Assembly (NCBI GenBank): GCA_050084985.1
Contig: JBITNC010000001.1
Coordinates: forward strand, 95,108,001-95,172,000
DNA: 64,000 bases
Direction of reading: 5' to 3'
Source of the DNA: Nageia nagi
Taxonomy: Eukaryota; Pinophyta
Numbering within the stretch: the first letter of the stretch is position 1; the number at the start of each line of letters is the position of its first letter. Below are positions 47,190 through 59,920 of this stretch, piece by piece. A program made the position numbers and the translations under genes. The notes under the pieces were generated by a model. That model saw only the letters and a program-made list of their open reading frames with translations. It did not search any database and was not told the DNA's origin.

Positions 47190-48130
47190 TATTAATGTGT
47201 CAACATAAACTCATTTCAACATAACAATGGCAATTTTTTCTTGAACCAAGTTAACATAATATTTATCAACCACCATTACTCTGATTACTGACATCTATAG
47301 TAGAGATCTTAAAGATCACAGAGAAGTAGATAGTAGCTAATAGAGCATAGTACCAAATTGTACCCATCAATGTGCAATCAAATAATTACTTAGATAGCTA
47401 CAATGCTATCTTCAATCAGCTACAGGGTCAAAGAAGTAGTAATCAATGATATGTTAGAAGGATTGTAGCTCTATGAACATGGTTGTTCAAAAATTACAAA
47501 TTCTCAGATAGTCATGTTGTTAGTACTTATTCACTATGTAATCTAACATAGTTGTAGTATTTATGTAAATAGTGTTATTTTAATTATTTCATTCAATGCT
47601 AGTAATTATGTATATTAATGAAACCCAACCACCCAAGGAGAGGGGAAATTTGTATAAATAGTTAGCTTTTAGAGATTAGAAAGGATGAATATTTTAGCAA
47701 ATTTGCCCAAATCTATAAGAGCCATTCACATATGATAATACAAATAGACAATACTTTTCTCTCTTGCAACAAAGTGGCTATTTATTACTTTTGTGAATGT
47801 TATGTGTGAAATATTTTCTCTAAATTATGGTTGTGTATTATGATTGTGAGACCTTAGGTGTGAGATAGTTTGTTATTCTTAATCTTGGCTATGGATTGCT
47901 ACCTATGCTGCAATGCTCATGTTGTAAATTTCTTATTTTATCTCTTTTTATGTACTTATCTTTTTCCTATAACTCTTTATCTTTTTATTCCTTTTCTGTT
48001 ACTTTTAACCTTGAATATAGATAGAAACCAACCTGTAAATCAAATATTGAGTAGAAAACCAACATGTATGCCCACCACCATTTGCTCTTTCAAGGAACCT
48101 ACCATTGCAGGCAGTGGACAACATGACTAG
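47190..48130 (+). other. Possible LTR-like sequence
   Basis: It starts TGTCAACATAAAC after the minisatellites and contains GTATAAATAGTT near 47655, a TATA-like box preceded by CCACCCAAGGAGAGG. No second copy in the window and no clear primer site or purine tract, so LTR status is only suggested by position and composition. Confidence 0.3.
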
Positions 48131-48369
48131 ACCAAACCCTTTGAGGTTATGCTATACCAATCAACACAAAAATGCAAACCTATTAATTCCATGCACCTTT
48201 CAAAATCTAATACATGAAACAACTTGAACAACAATTTAAATTTCTTACATGTGCATTATTTTAAATATTATTTTATGAATATTACTTATGTAACAACTTC
48301 TGTTATAAGTCATACTTTTCGTTAGTCCAATCATTTCTTCTTTATATCCTATTATTAAATGCATCATTT

Positions 48370-49370
48370 GGAGCCTCATTTATTTCTACATTAGCATGCC
48401 CTTTAACAATTTTTTTAGTTATCATGATATTCTCCTTATTGATGTATATGAATTTGATCTCCTTCAATATCTATTAAATCTTCATGATCATAATCTTCTA
48501 ACTCTATATACTCCTCTTCTCTTAATTCCTTATATTATTCTTGATTGTCATACTATTAATCAAAGGCTTTCCTTTTATGTTCTATATATGCTTCAAGATC
48601 AAGATCATAAATATTTTTATCTTTAATTTTATTATCATCTTGTTCTTAAATATCAAATTGAGTTTTATCTACATTATTTCTTGGATCAAATCCATCACCA
48701 CCCTTAATATATCATTTATTTGGAGGTTATTTTTGAGAAACACAAGTTTGTGCTTTTTGCTTGAGTTATATGCTAGCATACTATGGTTCATTGATGTACG
48801 AAATATTTGCATCAGCTATAAAGAACACTACTCCATAGGGTTTATATATGCATTTGATACATAATCTATTTTATTGACATGAAACACCCTCTTTACTTCC
48901 TCTAGAGGATGAAATTCATAGTGCTATATTTTATAATATCTCATTCATATCACATGTTCCTTCCTTGAAGTCAATACTATTAGTAACTCATGTAGATGTA
49001 TTGGATGAGTATTAAATATTGAAATATAACAAACATTTTTTTAAATCCATTTTTGGGTTTTTTGTTACAAGTCCTTCTTCTTCCCCTAATATGATTATTC
49101 ATTGATCTTATTCATATTTTCAAAGATCTTCTTATGATCAGATAAAATAGTTATGGTTGAATTTTTAGCACTCTATCTTAAGAGCACCCATGTATGGGTC
49201 TTAGATCTTATAAATCTCATTCTTCTCTTCCCATGTTTAAGAAGAAAAGTAATAGGATCAATTTGTTGATCTATCTCTAAGATTCTTACATTAATCTTAT
49301 CAAAAAATCTAGGGCTTTTGGCATAATTAGTAGAAAATAACTTGTAGTATAAAAATAATAGGTTCACCAA
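48370..49370 (-). pseudogene. Unrecognised minus-strand coding relic with acidic end
   Basis: 49173-49370 is open on the minus strand (KINVRILEIDQQIDPITFLL). Further on, between 48920 and 48370, a frame interrupted by TAA/TAG reads as protein: GVVFFIADANISYINEP, then a strongly acidic segment with REEEYIELEDYDHEDLIDIE. Stops mostly sit where CAA or CAG would fit. No family is recognised; a retroelement or endogenous viral protein, or a host gene relic, are all possible. Confidence 0.4.
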
Positions 49371-49379
49371 TTTATTGAT

Positions 49380-50095
49380 ACTAAAAATTTATTTAATTTA
49401 ATTAAAGTTAATATCAATTATAATAAATAATAATTATTAAAGTACTAAAAATACATGGTTACAATTCACTAGATCTAGCTCTTAACCTAATAAAATTTGA
49501 GTATAAAGGAATATAAACCTATCATTTACTTATATCATATTGATCATAACTGAGATTTGGCTTCCATAAGATCTAACCAACTTAATCCCCAAGTTTTAAT
49601 CTTCCTTCCTATTGAGCATAGTACATTGATGTGCCATAGAGTGTCAATGTAGGATAATACGCAAAGGATGGAGTGTACACTGATTTCCACCCTCAAAGCC
49701 TTTGAATTCATATTTTTCATCAAAGTTATTTTCCAAGGTTATCATGCTTAACTATGATATTATAATAACAAATGCAATAATCACTTAGGGCATAAATCTA
49801 AACTTGATAGATGGTGTCGAGAGACACCAAACATAAAATATAGTATAATATATCAAAGTGAATAAATGATGAAGGCCACATCCTTCTTCCCTTAAATAGA
49901 TGAGAGGTTCCACAAATTGCCAAGACATCTTTTTAGCTAGAGGTATTTAGAATTATCACCAAAAGGATAAAAAGGAATGAAATTGCACTTTATTCCATAA
50001 TTATAGAAAAATAAAGAATTATATTACTTAAATACTTAGATACCTAAAGCATATTTTTAATTAAATTAAAATCAAATATAGGTGTTAACAAAATA
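49380..50095. other. A+T-rich DNA, nothing recognised
   Basis: No frame, terminal repeat or structured motif could be supported on either strand. Confidence 0.5.
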
Positions 50096-50099
50096 CTAG

Positions 50100-50302
50100 A
50101 GGAATCTCATTTTACAACATCATTGGTTTGAATCTCACTCCTAGATTCCACTATAAACTCCAATTGTGTTGGGTAAACATTTTAATGTAATTGGGACACT
50201 AAATCAATACATCTTATTCGATACTACAAGACTTGAGGGATCTAAACCTATGACCTCTACCCTCTAACAAAGTGCTTTAACCAATAGGCCAAGCTCCTCA
50301 TA
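50100..50302 (-). mobile_element. tRNA-derived SINE
   Basis: On the minus strand the sequence begins GAGGAGCTTGGCC. It has a polymerase III A-box-like TGGCCTATTGGTTAAAGC (50274-50291) and, 23 bases further on, a B-box-like AGGTTTAGATCCC (50238-50250). The body continues for about 140 bases without tRNA folding, as in plant SINEs. The 3' limit and target duplication are unclear. Confidence 0.6.
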
Positions 50303-52500
50303 GATTTTATTTTTAGAACTTAATTTCAACATATTATCATTTTATTTTTTAATCAACAATTATAAGGTTTGACCAACACATTGAATCATGACCTTTGTGA
50401 TTGGTAATGTTTATAGGTAAGTGATTATGAATGCACCTCTAACCTAGGGAATTTAATATTGTTTATTAGTTTTTGTAGGTACACAAGTGCATGATCATAC
50501 CACAAAGATTTAAAACTAAAGCTAAAAGGTAAAATTTATACATTTAAAATGTATCCTTTATCTTAAATGATTAAATTTTAGTCTTATATATCTTCTTATC
50601 CATGCATCACTTGTTTGTAATATTTTATAGACATGTTAGCTCCAAAGGTTAAACATCCTACATTAGTTTAGAATATGCAGTGTCCCATGTCTTTGTATTT
50701 TAACTAGGTAGAATGTCATATTAACATAATTAGTAGGGTATGGTCTATTTCAACATCAAATTTTTGTATAATTTATTTATAAATTAAATAAAAATTTAGC
50801 ATTTAAAAAAATCTATAATGACATATAGATCATGAACAAAATATAAGTGACTTTTTTTTATCAAAACTATTCAACATTATAAGCTTGAAAGAGTTAATTA
50901 ATAAAACTATTTAAAAAATCAAGTGTATCATATTAATATCACACACTTATCATATACTTCACTTTTCTAAATTCCATATTATCATATCTCATTTTAACTA
51001 CTTCATCTAGGAACTTATGAAATTGAAAATTTATGTATTTCTAAAATATTAAAATTATCTAGTTACATAACATTGAAATATCCACTACTTCATGTTCAAC
51101 AAAAATTAAAGAAGAATATTCAACAAATAATATTTCTCTTTATATTGTCAAATTAATAGAATCACATTCAAAAAATTTAATATTGAAAAAAAAATCAAAA
51201 CTATATACCCAAAATTATAAAGTACATAAAATATTAAATATTTCGTTGAAGGATCAAATTCCATTATAACTGAAATTCAAACTTTATCTTCCTCATCATA
51301 AGGCCTTATCTATCAATAAATCGAATCCAAACTAGCATGACATTCAAGCTTTATCTTATCCCATATAAGACCTTATCTCAACCAATCGAATCCAAACCAA
51401 CATATGAGAAAAGTTGCAGGAATAAAAGATAGCAGAATACTTTGAAAATAAGCATACAACTATTTTATTATGTATCTAATGTCATCTCTATATTATCAAC
51501 AACTAGAAAAGAGTCGGTAAAGGTGCAGTTGGATAAGACTCCAAAGGATCGACATTGTATTCGACCACATCTCTATATGAGGTGAGTATTAGACAAAAAA
51601 AAAGTTATTTGATTTATTTTAATTAAAAGTATTTAATTTTAATTGGATGAAAATAATTCTATAATTTTTTTACAATTATATATATTGGCTTTCTCATCAA
51701 CTCCCCTCACAACTTCTCACCAATTCTATATTTTAAAAAATTAAATGATTTAAATTTAAATTTTTAATAATTTTATGTATTAAAATATTAATAAATTTGA
51801 ACTTAGAATCTCTTTAACATCAAATCCTCCTACAACAATTATAATATAAATTTCTAAAATTTATAATACATAAATATTTTAAATTATACATTAAAAACAA
51901 AAAATATTATGAAACTATAAATTAAATATAAAAAACTTGCCATGATAAAAAACATCAAACTTCACATGATGCCATTGGAAACTTGTCTTTTTATTGGATT
52001 TGATAGAACATTTAGTGGTTTTTGTATGGTTATGTGAGTACACCAAGCTATGAGCTCATAGTACGCCATGGTCACATGTCAATGTGTGTTGTAGAATGAA
52101 CCAGCTTGGGATTCATAGTCAACACCCCTTGGAGCATGGAGGAGGCATAACATAACATCATTAGAAGGGTGGTGTATGTGTTTTTTAAGTTTTTGAGATA
52201 TTTTTCAAAATTGAAGAAGGGTGGACAGGCTCCATTCAATCGTGTTATCTGATCTATAAGATGTTTGTTATTGTATTTAGCTATTCTAATTTTAGATACA
52301 AGCATCACATAGAGTTATAGCAGTTTTCATAACTATAACGAGTTAAGTATTTGATCATTCATGAAGGATCCAAATTGTCAAAGATAAAACTTCCAAAGTC
52401 CATTTACTAATTTAGATGGTTCTAACTAATTCTAATATGTGATTTTTTTTTAGACTTAAGTAAGATAGATCTATAAAATAATAAAAAAAATGATTAAATT
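50303..52500. other. A+T-rich DNA; one two-copy repeat
   Basis: No gene is recognised. A direct repeat of about 65 bases occurs at 51277-51339 and 51344-51403 (shared words CTTTATCTT, AAGGCCTTATCT/AAGACCTTATCT, AATCGAATCCAAAC). Open frames here are short and without features. Confidence 0.55.
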
Positions 52501-52517
52501 CCATTCAAAGAATATTC

Positions 52518-52523
<6 letters not shown>

Positions 52524-52557
<34 letters not shown>

Positions 52558-52564
52558 TATATAT
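52524..52564. repeat. (AT)n microsatellite
   Basis: About 40 bases of alternating AT with one phase slip at 52550. Confidence 0.95.
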
Positions 52565-52599
52565 AAAAGGCTAGATAGAGCTATGCAAGTGATTACTTT

Positions 52600-55500
52600 C
52601 ATTTTGACCATCATAATCTAGCTCTTCCCTTTATTTCTATTATTCCTAGTACTACTTTGTTTAATCATGCTCTTATTTTCTTCAGCATTCATCATTCTTA
52701 GCTCTTTACTTGTATCTTTAGATCCCAATGCTATTTGAACACTTCTTTTCTAGATTTTGAGTCCATGCAGTCCCATATTTACCATATCTAGAACTTAATC
52801 CCTCACCCATTTGGAGAAAGAGGTTGGATTCATTGGTGGAACTGTGCCATATCTAGAACTACCAAAGGTATTTGAACTCTTGGAGTTGATTTTGCTAAGT
52901 GGCACTAAAAGTCCAATTTGACTTTAAGAACTGAGCTTATTATAACTTCTAAAGTTCTAGAGAATAATCTTTTTAATTGCATTATTCAAGCTCAAGTTGC
53001 TGCTCTTCATCATGAGATAAGGAAAGCTAATTTTTATGAAGTTAAAGGGGCTTAGCTCAAAGCTAGAATCAAGTGGCTCAAATTTGGTTATAGAGTTACC
53101 AAAGATTTTTTCAAAAGACTCAAGACCTTTATTCATCCCACTCAATTTAAGGCCCTAAAAGTAAATGATGATAGATTAACTCACTTTTCTGATATTGTTC
53201 AAGTCTTTGTTACTCACTATCAGGGTGGTTTTTCCTCTCGACGCTTTAGTGATGCTCTCCAATAAGTTATGAATGAGTGTTGTAGTATCATACCTCTCAA
53301 GCTCTCCCAAGCTCAAAGGGAATGTTGTGACTCTCCTTACACCCTTGAGGATCTTAAGTTTGCTTTAGCCCAAATGGTTGAAGATAAAGCCCATGGTATT
53401 GATGGCTTCCCCTATGAAATTTATAAGACCTTTTGGGACATGATTGGGCTTGACCTTCTTCATGTGTACAAGAAGCCATTTTATTAGGATCTTTGGGTGC
53501 AATCATTAACAAAGGAAATATTAAGTTCATACCCAAAGCTAGAGATCTTTAAGTGATTACCAACTGGAGGCCAATCACCTTATTGAATGTCAGCTACAAG
53601 ATCATTACTAAAGCTATTTTTCTCAAGCTTTGGCCAATTCTTCCTCTTGTCATTCAGCCAAAGCAAATAAGATTTTTTAAAGGTAGGTATATCTTGGACA
53701 ATGTTATTGAAGTTTGGGAAGGTATGGAATGGAATCAAAAGTTTGGTCAAGTGGCCTTATTCATTAAAATTGATTTTGATAAAGATTATGATAGGATTGA
53801 GTTGAATTTCATTCTTACCATGCTAAAGGCTCTTGGGTTTGGTCCTTTATTTCTTCACTTTGTTCAAATATTTTTTTGGGATGATTATGCTATTCTTACC
53901 ATGAATGGGTCTCAATATCAAGCTATCACTCTATCCTATTCTATTCACCAGGGGTGTCCTTTGGACCCTTCTCTTTTTATGTTGGTAGCTAAATCTTTCA
54001 ATTATTTGTTGTCCCATCATGCTTCTCAAGCTCGTATTAAGGGTATCTCTCTCCCTAATTCCCAAAATTAGCCCATTAATATTCATTTTGATGATGATTC
54101 TTTCCTCACCCTTCAATAAGATGAGAAGTTTGTTTCTACTTCCCTACAATGCTTGCATACCTTTTGTTTGGCCTCAGATTCTAGTATTCAATGGTAAAAG
54201 ACTTCATCTATAGATAGTCTTCTAACGATACTCCTACTTGGTTGTCTTATTATCCCTACAAGTGGATCCAACCAAGTGAAATCTTTAAGTTTCTTGGTAT
54301 TCCTTTTGCCTATCAAGCCTCCCCTACTTAGCTACGAACTGATGTTGTCTAGAAAGTGGAGAAGTTGAAGTATTGGTCCACTAAGAAACTTTCTTTAGTA
54401 GGGAAGTTTTAGATTTGCTCCAAGGTGTTAGCTTCAACTCATGTTTACTATTCAGCTTTTTGGATTCCTTCAAAGAATTGCTATCAAAAGCTTGATAGAA
54501 TTTTGAAAGATTTCATTTGGCCCTTAAATAAAAACAAAAAAGATTCCATAGAGTTGCCTAGGATATTTGTTATCTCCATAGGGAAGATGGAGGTATGGGG
54601 CTTTTCAATTGTAACCATCTAGGTTTTACCTTGTGTGTTAAGTGGATTTTGCAAGCCTTACAAGTAATGAGGCATGGAAAATTCTTATTAGGTATTACCT
54701 TTCTACAGGCCTCCCCTTGGGTAGAAGGGTGTGAAAAGGATTAAATTTGCAAACTTTTCTCACTACCCCTATTCAGTTCAAGATATCTAGATCTTTTATT
54801 TTCAAAAGCATATGAAAGGCTTGGAAAGCCTTGTATCCATTAGCAAGGAAATGGTAAAGGCTTAAGAGCTTCTTGTTCCTCCCTTAGTTTGTGGTGGTCC
54901 CTAGCTGTTACTTATGATGGCACACTTTTAGCATAAGTGCAATGGATTCATGCTTTAAGATTTCATAGAAAGGGAATTAGCTCTTTTTAGAATCTTTATG
55001 ATGTTCAGACCAAGAGTTGGTATCCTTGGGATAAGTTCAGATGCTTGCATGGGATCTTGCCTGGTGATAAGTCAACTTTTGAGTTTTTAATTAATAAAAC
55101 CCCTATCTTGATTTGGGTCTAACTTGGCAAGGTCTTTTAACCTTCTTGGTGGGCAGATTGGGTCTGCCCTAACAATGGTCATTTTCTCAAGTATAAACCT
55201 CAGCTAGATCATTCTTGGATTTCACCTCATGATACCATGGTTGAGATTCTAAATAATAGATGGGATTTTCTTTCATCTTAGTCAAGATGGAAGTTGCATT
55301 TCATTACTATTTAGAAATTTTATATTGAACATAAGCATAGCTTTTTTGCTTAGAGTCTATTACACCAAGGTTTACATATTGGCATCTGTAGAGTTTACTT
55401 GGGGGAACCTAATCATACTTTTACTTTTTGTAATTCCCCTAAATATTTCCTCCATGTTTTTTGGTCTTGTTCAAAAGCTAAAGCTATCTAGGATTGGATT

Positions 55501-55790
55501 TTCTTTTTTTTTAACCAATTCCTTGCTACGCCTTGTTCTTGGGTTCATGCTTGCTTGGGTGATCCTCTATAATTTTTAGAACCATTATTTGAAGTGTGGC
55601 ACATCTTTCATGTTACTATTCTATTTTATTTATAGAAGAGAAAAAATAACATCATTTTTGGTAGAGAGGAAGCTTCTATTTCTTTTTCCCTTTTTGATAA
55701 ATATACCATATTCTATGGTACATGATTGTAGATTATTTCTTAAGTGGAGAAAGTAAATTTGGAGGTTTAGAACTTACAAAATATGCTAGA
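52600..55790 (+). pseudogene. L1-type LINE ORF2, 5' truncated and broken
   Basis: ORF2 of a LINE nicks target DNA and reverse-transcribes its own RNA there. The endonuclease is mostly missing. About 52930-53270 is the linker (ARIKWLKFGYRVTKDFFK). RT begins at 53269 (TLEDLKFALAQMVEDKAHGIDGF), with NWRPITLLNVSYKIITKAI at 53556, KIDFDKDYDRIE, SIHQGCPLDPSLF and the catalytic FDDD at 54087-54098 (normally FADD). Later parts match the C-terminal region, with HVFWSCSKAKAI near 55450 resembling the zinc-binding end of plant LINE RTs. Numerous stops. The 3' poly-A is not evident. Confidence 0.87.
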
Positions 55791-55797
55791 ATACTAG

Positions 55798-55958
55798 GCC
55801 AATGCTCCTTGTTCCATGACTCAGCTTCTCCTTATCAACCTCCTCAGCATCAATAGACTCACCAGTGGGGTTTTTTGGATGGATGAACTTGACCTTGAAG
55901 TTGGGGTTCCCCTCCTCACTAGCCTCCTTCATCACCTATTCAATATTGGTACCAACCA
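55798..55958 (-). pseudogene. Coding-like fragment of unknown origin
   Basis: The minus strand reads EVDKEKLSHGTRSI and, upstream, VMKEASEEGNPNFKVKFI with only one stop in about 50 codons and protein-like codon choice, unlike the surrounding sequence. It is cut on the right by the copia LTR at 55960 and on the left meets the LINE end. No family recognised; it may be a host exon fragment. Confidence 0.35.
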
Positions 55959-55959
55959 C

Positions 55960-56449
55960 TATTGGAATGTATAATGCATTATTATAAGGTTTTGTAATAA
56001 TTCTCTTTGTAAATTTACTAATACTTAAATGGTATCACTAGATACCTTAAGTATTTAAGTGAAACTTGTTTTACACTCCATCTCATGAGCATGCCCCCTG
56101 GGTAAAAGGGAGTAGCATGTCATGCCTTTGTACAATGGTTAAAAGGGTTATCCAAAAGGAGATTTTGGCCTATAAATAGAATGCCCCCTCTTTGTGATCA
56201 CTCACCAATTTGTGAAGCAAAGTTATGCTCTAGGATAGTGTTTAGGAGATGAAGTTAGGAGGATTGTAAGAGAGTTATCTTTGTGAATGAAGTAAGATCT
56301 TGTTTGTGGATATACTCCTAGTTGGAGGAACCACTTTATATCTTGAGTTATTTTGTAAAATTGTCTATGCTTGAGTTCTTAATGTTAGAGTGAGCTTCCA
56401 TGTGATCTTGGTAGTTTATTATTGTATTAGTTATAGTTCAATCCCTTCA
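55960..56449 (+). repeat. Copia copy 3, 5' LTR
   Basis: TATTGGAATG (decayed TG) to ATCCCTTCA, 490 bases, with TATA box CCTATAAATAG near 56171. Confidence 0.93.
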
Positions 56450-56451
56450 TT

Positions 56452-56463
56452 TGGTATCAGAGC
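56452..56463 (+). promoter_or_regulatory. Primer-binding site, copia copy 3
   Basis: TGGTATCAGAGC matches the initiator tRNA-Met complement, two bases after the LTR. Confidence 0.92.
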
Positions 56464-56556
56464 TTGGTGTGGAAGCTCTTCTTCAACTTCTTAGAGGCTC
56501 ATCTTCACATCCTTAGAGGCTCTTCATCTTGAAGGTTCATCTAGATCTTTGTTGAG

Positions 56557-58984
56557 GTAAAATAATCATGAAGGTATAACATCCTTCCTTCTTTTTTTAA
56601 CTATTTTTTAAGATACTAACATATTTTGTAAGATATATTAGTTTATTTTTGTAAAATATGATCAAAATAACAATACAATGCAATTTTTTTTCCTATTTAC
56701 TCTAACCTCTTATGTTAGTAGCATTTTTTTACAAAATTGCTTAATACAGTGATATACTTTTATTTAAGAGGATAGTATATAATGCAATTATTTTTATTAA
56801 TATTTTTTTGTTTATAGCTTGTTAAAAATAAATTGCTTAAACCATTGATATAATTCCTAGTTAAAGGGGATAATATATAATTTTTTATATATCTATATGT
56901 TCTATAAAAAAGACTTTTTTTATACCTTATAAAGCTTTTTTTTTTAAGTTAGAAGGTTATTAAAAAAAAAGAGGGCAAGAGTGGACTTTTTTTTGCAGAT
57001 CTCTTTATTATTAAATTAATTATTTTTTTCAAAAATGCATCTGCCTCCTCAAGTCATGGCTCACATTCTGTAGCTCCTAGTAGCCATTTTTTTTCTTGCA
57101 TGACCACAATCATGGTGTGGATAGATTTAAATATGATGGGTTGAACCTATGTGGCCCTCCACATCACTGTTTGAAGGTTGAGGGGGGCTAGTGTGTAATG
57201 CACTACTAGTCTTCTCCCTTCATCCCTTTCATAAACCATCCTTTGATATGATTTTAGCTTGTGTATGGGATTACCCTTGCCCTTAGTCAAATCCTTCCTG
57301 TCCTCCTGTGCAGCCCCTTCCTTTGGATTGTGTGGTTCCTCTCCTCCATGCTTGGCCCCTTCCTCTAGTTTTTGTGGCTCCTCTCCTCCATGCCTGACCC
57401 TTCCTCTCATTTGATTTTAGTTTGTGCCTATGATAACCCCCTATTTAATCCTTCTCATGCTTCTTTGTATGAAAAGGGTGTCACCTTGATGCCCTCACAT
57501 TCCTTTCTATGCTACCTAGACTCCACCATTTAAGCTTATGGGGATCTGACCACCATTATGTGCACCCATCATGACCTTTTTTTCCCTTCCTCTTCTTTAT
57601 TTTTTTTTTTTATAATTACTCTCTGCTTGAATGACATTTTTTTTTTAATGCTATCATAATGAGAAGTATACATTTGAACTAGCATGGAGTATAGGGCTCC
57701 ATTTCTTAAAATTAATGTTGTGCAGGTTTTTTCATTATTCTCATTAAATGGGGGTACTTAATTTTCTCTTTTACCTTTTTAAAAGGGGAGGATATTTTAT
57801 GCTTGCAAGTAATTTTTTTCTTGGCCAACATGCATTGGTTCAAATGTAATTTCTAGTGCTTATAACTATGGCAATTTGTTTTTTTAACCTCCGTAATGTA
57901 CTTAGGTAAAAATGGTAATTATTTAGTGTAAACATTGCATTTTTTTTCTCTTAAGTGATAAATTTGTTTACTAAAGTAAAACTTGAAATTTTTTTCTAGT
58001 CATTTATTGAAGGGATCAAAGGATTTTAAGTATAAAGGGAAAATATTTATGAATTTATTTACTTAAATGTTTTGATCCTTTATGCTTAGAATGCATTTTT
58101 ATCACTTAGAAACTATTATGCTTGTGCAAATGATACATATTTATGCCTTTTTAAGTATTTATCTTTTATGCAAAGCTATAAATGGACTTGTGCAAATTAT
58201 AGACCTATGTAAAAATGTTCTTTAGGGGTTAGTAAATAAAACCCATTGGAATATTAGGTTTCAAAGCTATTTACTTATACAAAAATTGCAAACATTGAAT
58301 AAGCAACCTCTTAAAATGAATACATCTATGCATATATTCTACAACATGACTTGTTTGAGAATCCATGAGGTGAGGATAGGCAGACTAGAGCTTTTAGTTT
58401 AATTATTCAAATGGTGAAATATCTATACTTCTCAATTACCCCTAAGTCTTTTGTTGGTATGGATATAACTCCAATAGGTGGATAGGCATGTGTGTAGTGA
58501 TACCATATGTTTGTAAGTCCATTTAAGGATTATCTTGATAACCTATGAGAAATATATGAAATCTAATCAAGATTAATAATTTGGCTGATCTAATATACAT
58601 CATAACCTTAGAATATAGTAGGTACTCCTTGTGAAAGTATATTGCTTCTTAAGGTGAACTGATTAAGGATTGGTCATACCTGAGCTCCACCTTGTAGGCA
58701 TCCAAGTGAAGGCCTAACTTTAGATAAGAAAATAAGTCTCAACAACATCACTCTACATTTATAGTTCTTGGTAATGATAAAAGTGTTGGGTACATGGGTT
58801 GTTTATAAGTGTCTAACAAACATTTACACATGTGAACTTTTTTTAACAATTAAGCATGTCCTTTTATTAAACTTAACATGGATGATTGATTTACTTATAT
58901 AAATCTAAAATATTTATGGATAATTAAAACATTAGTTTTAGACCACATGCTTACAAAGGTTAACATTTTCACATTCTTGTGTAG
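56557..58984 (+). other. Candidate leader intron, copia copy 3
   Basis: Donor GAG|GTAAAATAA at 56554-56563; acceptor TTCTTGTGTAG ending at 58984, three bases before ATG 58988. 2428 bases. It contains the conserved leader block (58205-58780) and a private island (about 57040-57560) in which a 48-base unit is repeated twice at about 57315-57410. Confidence 0.6.
57315..57410. repeat. Two-copy tandem repeat in the copy 3 leader island
   Basis: Two units containing GGCTCCTCTCCTCCATGC or GGTTCCTCTCCTCCATGC. The minus-strand frame 57147-57410 shows the same as two HGGEEP repeats, but it is probably a chance frame. Confidence 0.7.
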
Positions 58985-58987
58985 CAA

Positions 58988-59920
58988 ATGGGAGATAAAT
59001 TCTTACCCAAGCACATTCTCGATGGTTCCAACTTTGGTATTTAGGAACCTTGGATGAGAGTTGAATTGTAGGTAAAGAAGCTTTGAAAAATAGTTAATGA
59101 GTACCTTTTTGCTCTTACATATGAGAAGAAACTTGAGACATACAATACGAAGAATGAATTGGTAACCTCCATTATTTTCCATGAAATGTTAGATGATGTG
59201 CTCCTTATGATTTTATCATTAACTTTAGCAAAAGAAGCTTTGTATAAGCTCAAAAAAATTTACCTTGGATATAAGTTTTCAATAAGGTTCATTATTATCC
59301 AAAAGTTGCTTCAATCTCATTAAGGGGAAGATAAAAATATTTTCATCTTCTTGAACAAAATCATTGATCTTAAGATCCAACTTGTTGCTTGTAGATGCAA
59401 TTGGATCAATGATGAGTTCATGGTCCTCATCATTATCTAAAACCTTTCTTCAAAGTTTAGTAACTTTATGATGGTAATTAATATTAGGTTTGATGATGAA
59501 GAAGAAGTATTCTCCATCAAGAACCTTTCAAAGCTCCTTTTGAAGCATGAGAAAACTTTTAACAAAAAGATGTTGATATCTTCTCAAAACAAAAATAATG
59601 TTGCTCTAGGAGCAACTAAAACTTCTTTCAAGAAGAAGTTCAATCATCATAAGAAATCTTATCCTTATTTCTACAAAAGGTTTAAGAAAAGGAGCAACAA
59701 CAACAATGATGATAATGACAACAACAACTACTTCAAGAAAAGAGATGGAAAAGATAAAGCAAGAAAACCAAATGCTAAGGTAAAGTTTGATGAAAATTGT
59801 AACTTTTATGGCATCCATGGTCACAAAAAATTTGATTTCTTTAAAAAGAAAAGAGAAAAAAGGATCAAGAGCAATGTAAATATAAATAACTTCAAAATAA
59901 AAAAGAATATAAAAGTTTGA
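58988..59920 (+). pseudogene. gag: Copia copy 3 gag (broken)
   Basis: From ATG 58988 the sequence matches young gag with stops. It keeps the region ending LSKLLLKHEKTFNKKM (59520-59575) and is open through the nucleocapsid to 59920, without the frameshift of the young copy. The zinc knuckle has lost two cysteines (CNFYGIHGHKKFDF). Confidence 0.9.

Noticed and set aside
50122-50141. Plus-strand GGTTTGAATCTCACTCC resembling a tRNA B box
   Set aside because: No A box lies at proper distance on the plus strand; it is within the body of the minus-strand SINE.
51500-51580. Possible tRNA gene remnant around GCAGTTGGATAAGACTCC
   Set aside because: No B box and no acceptor-stem pairing could be found.
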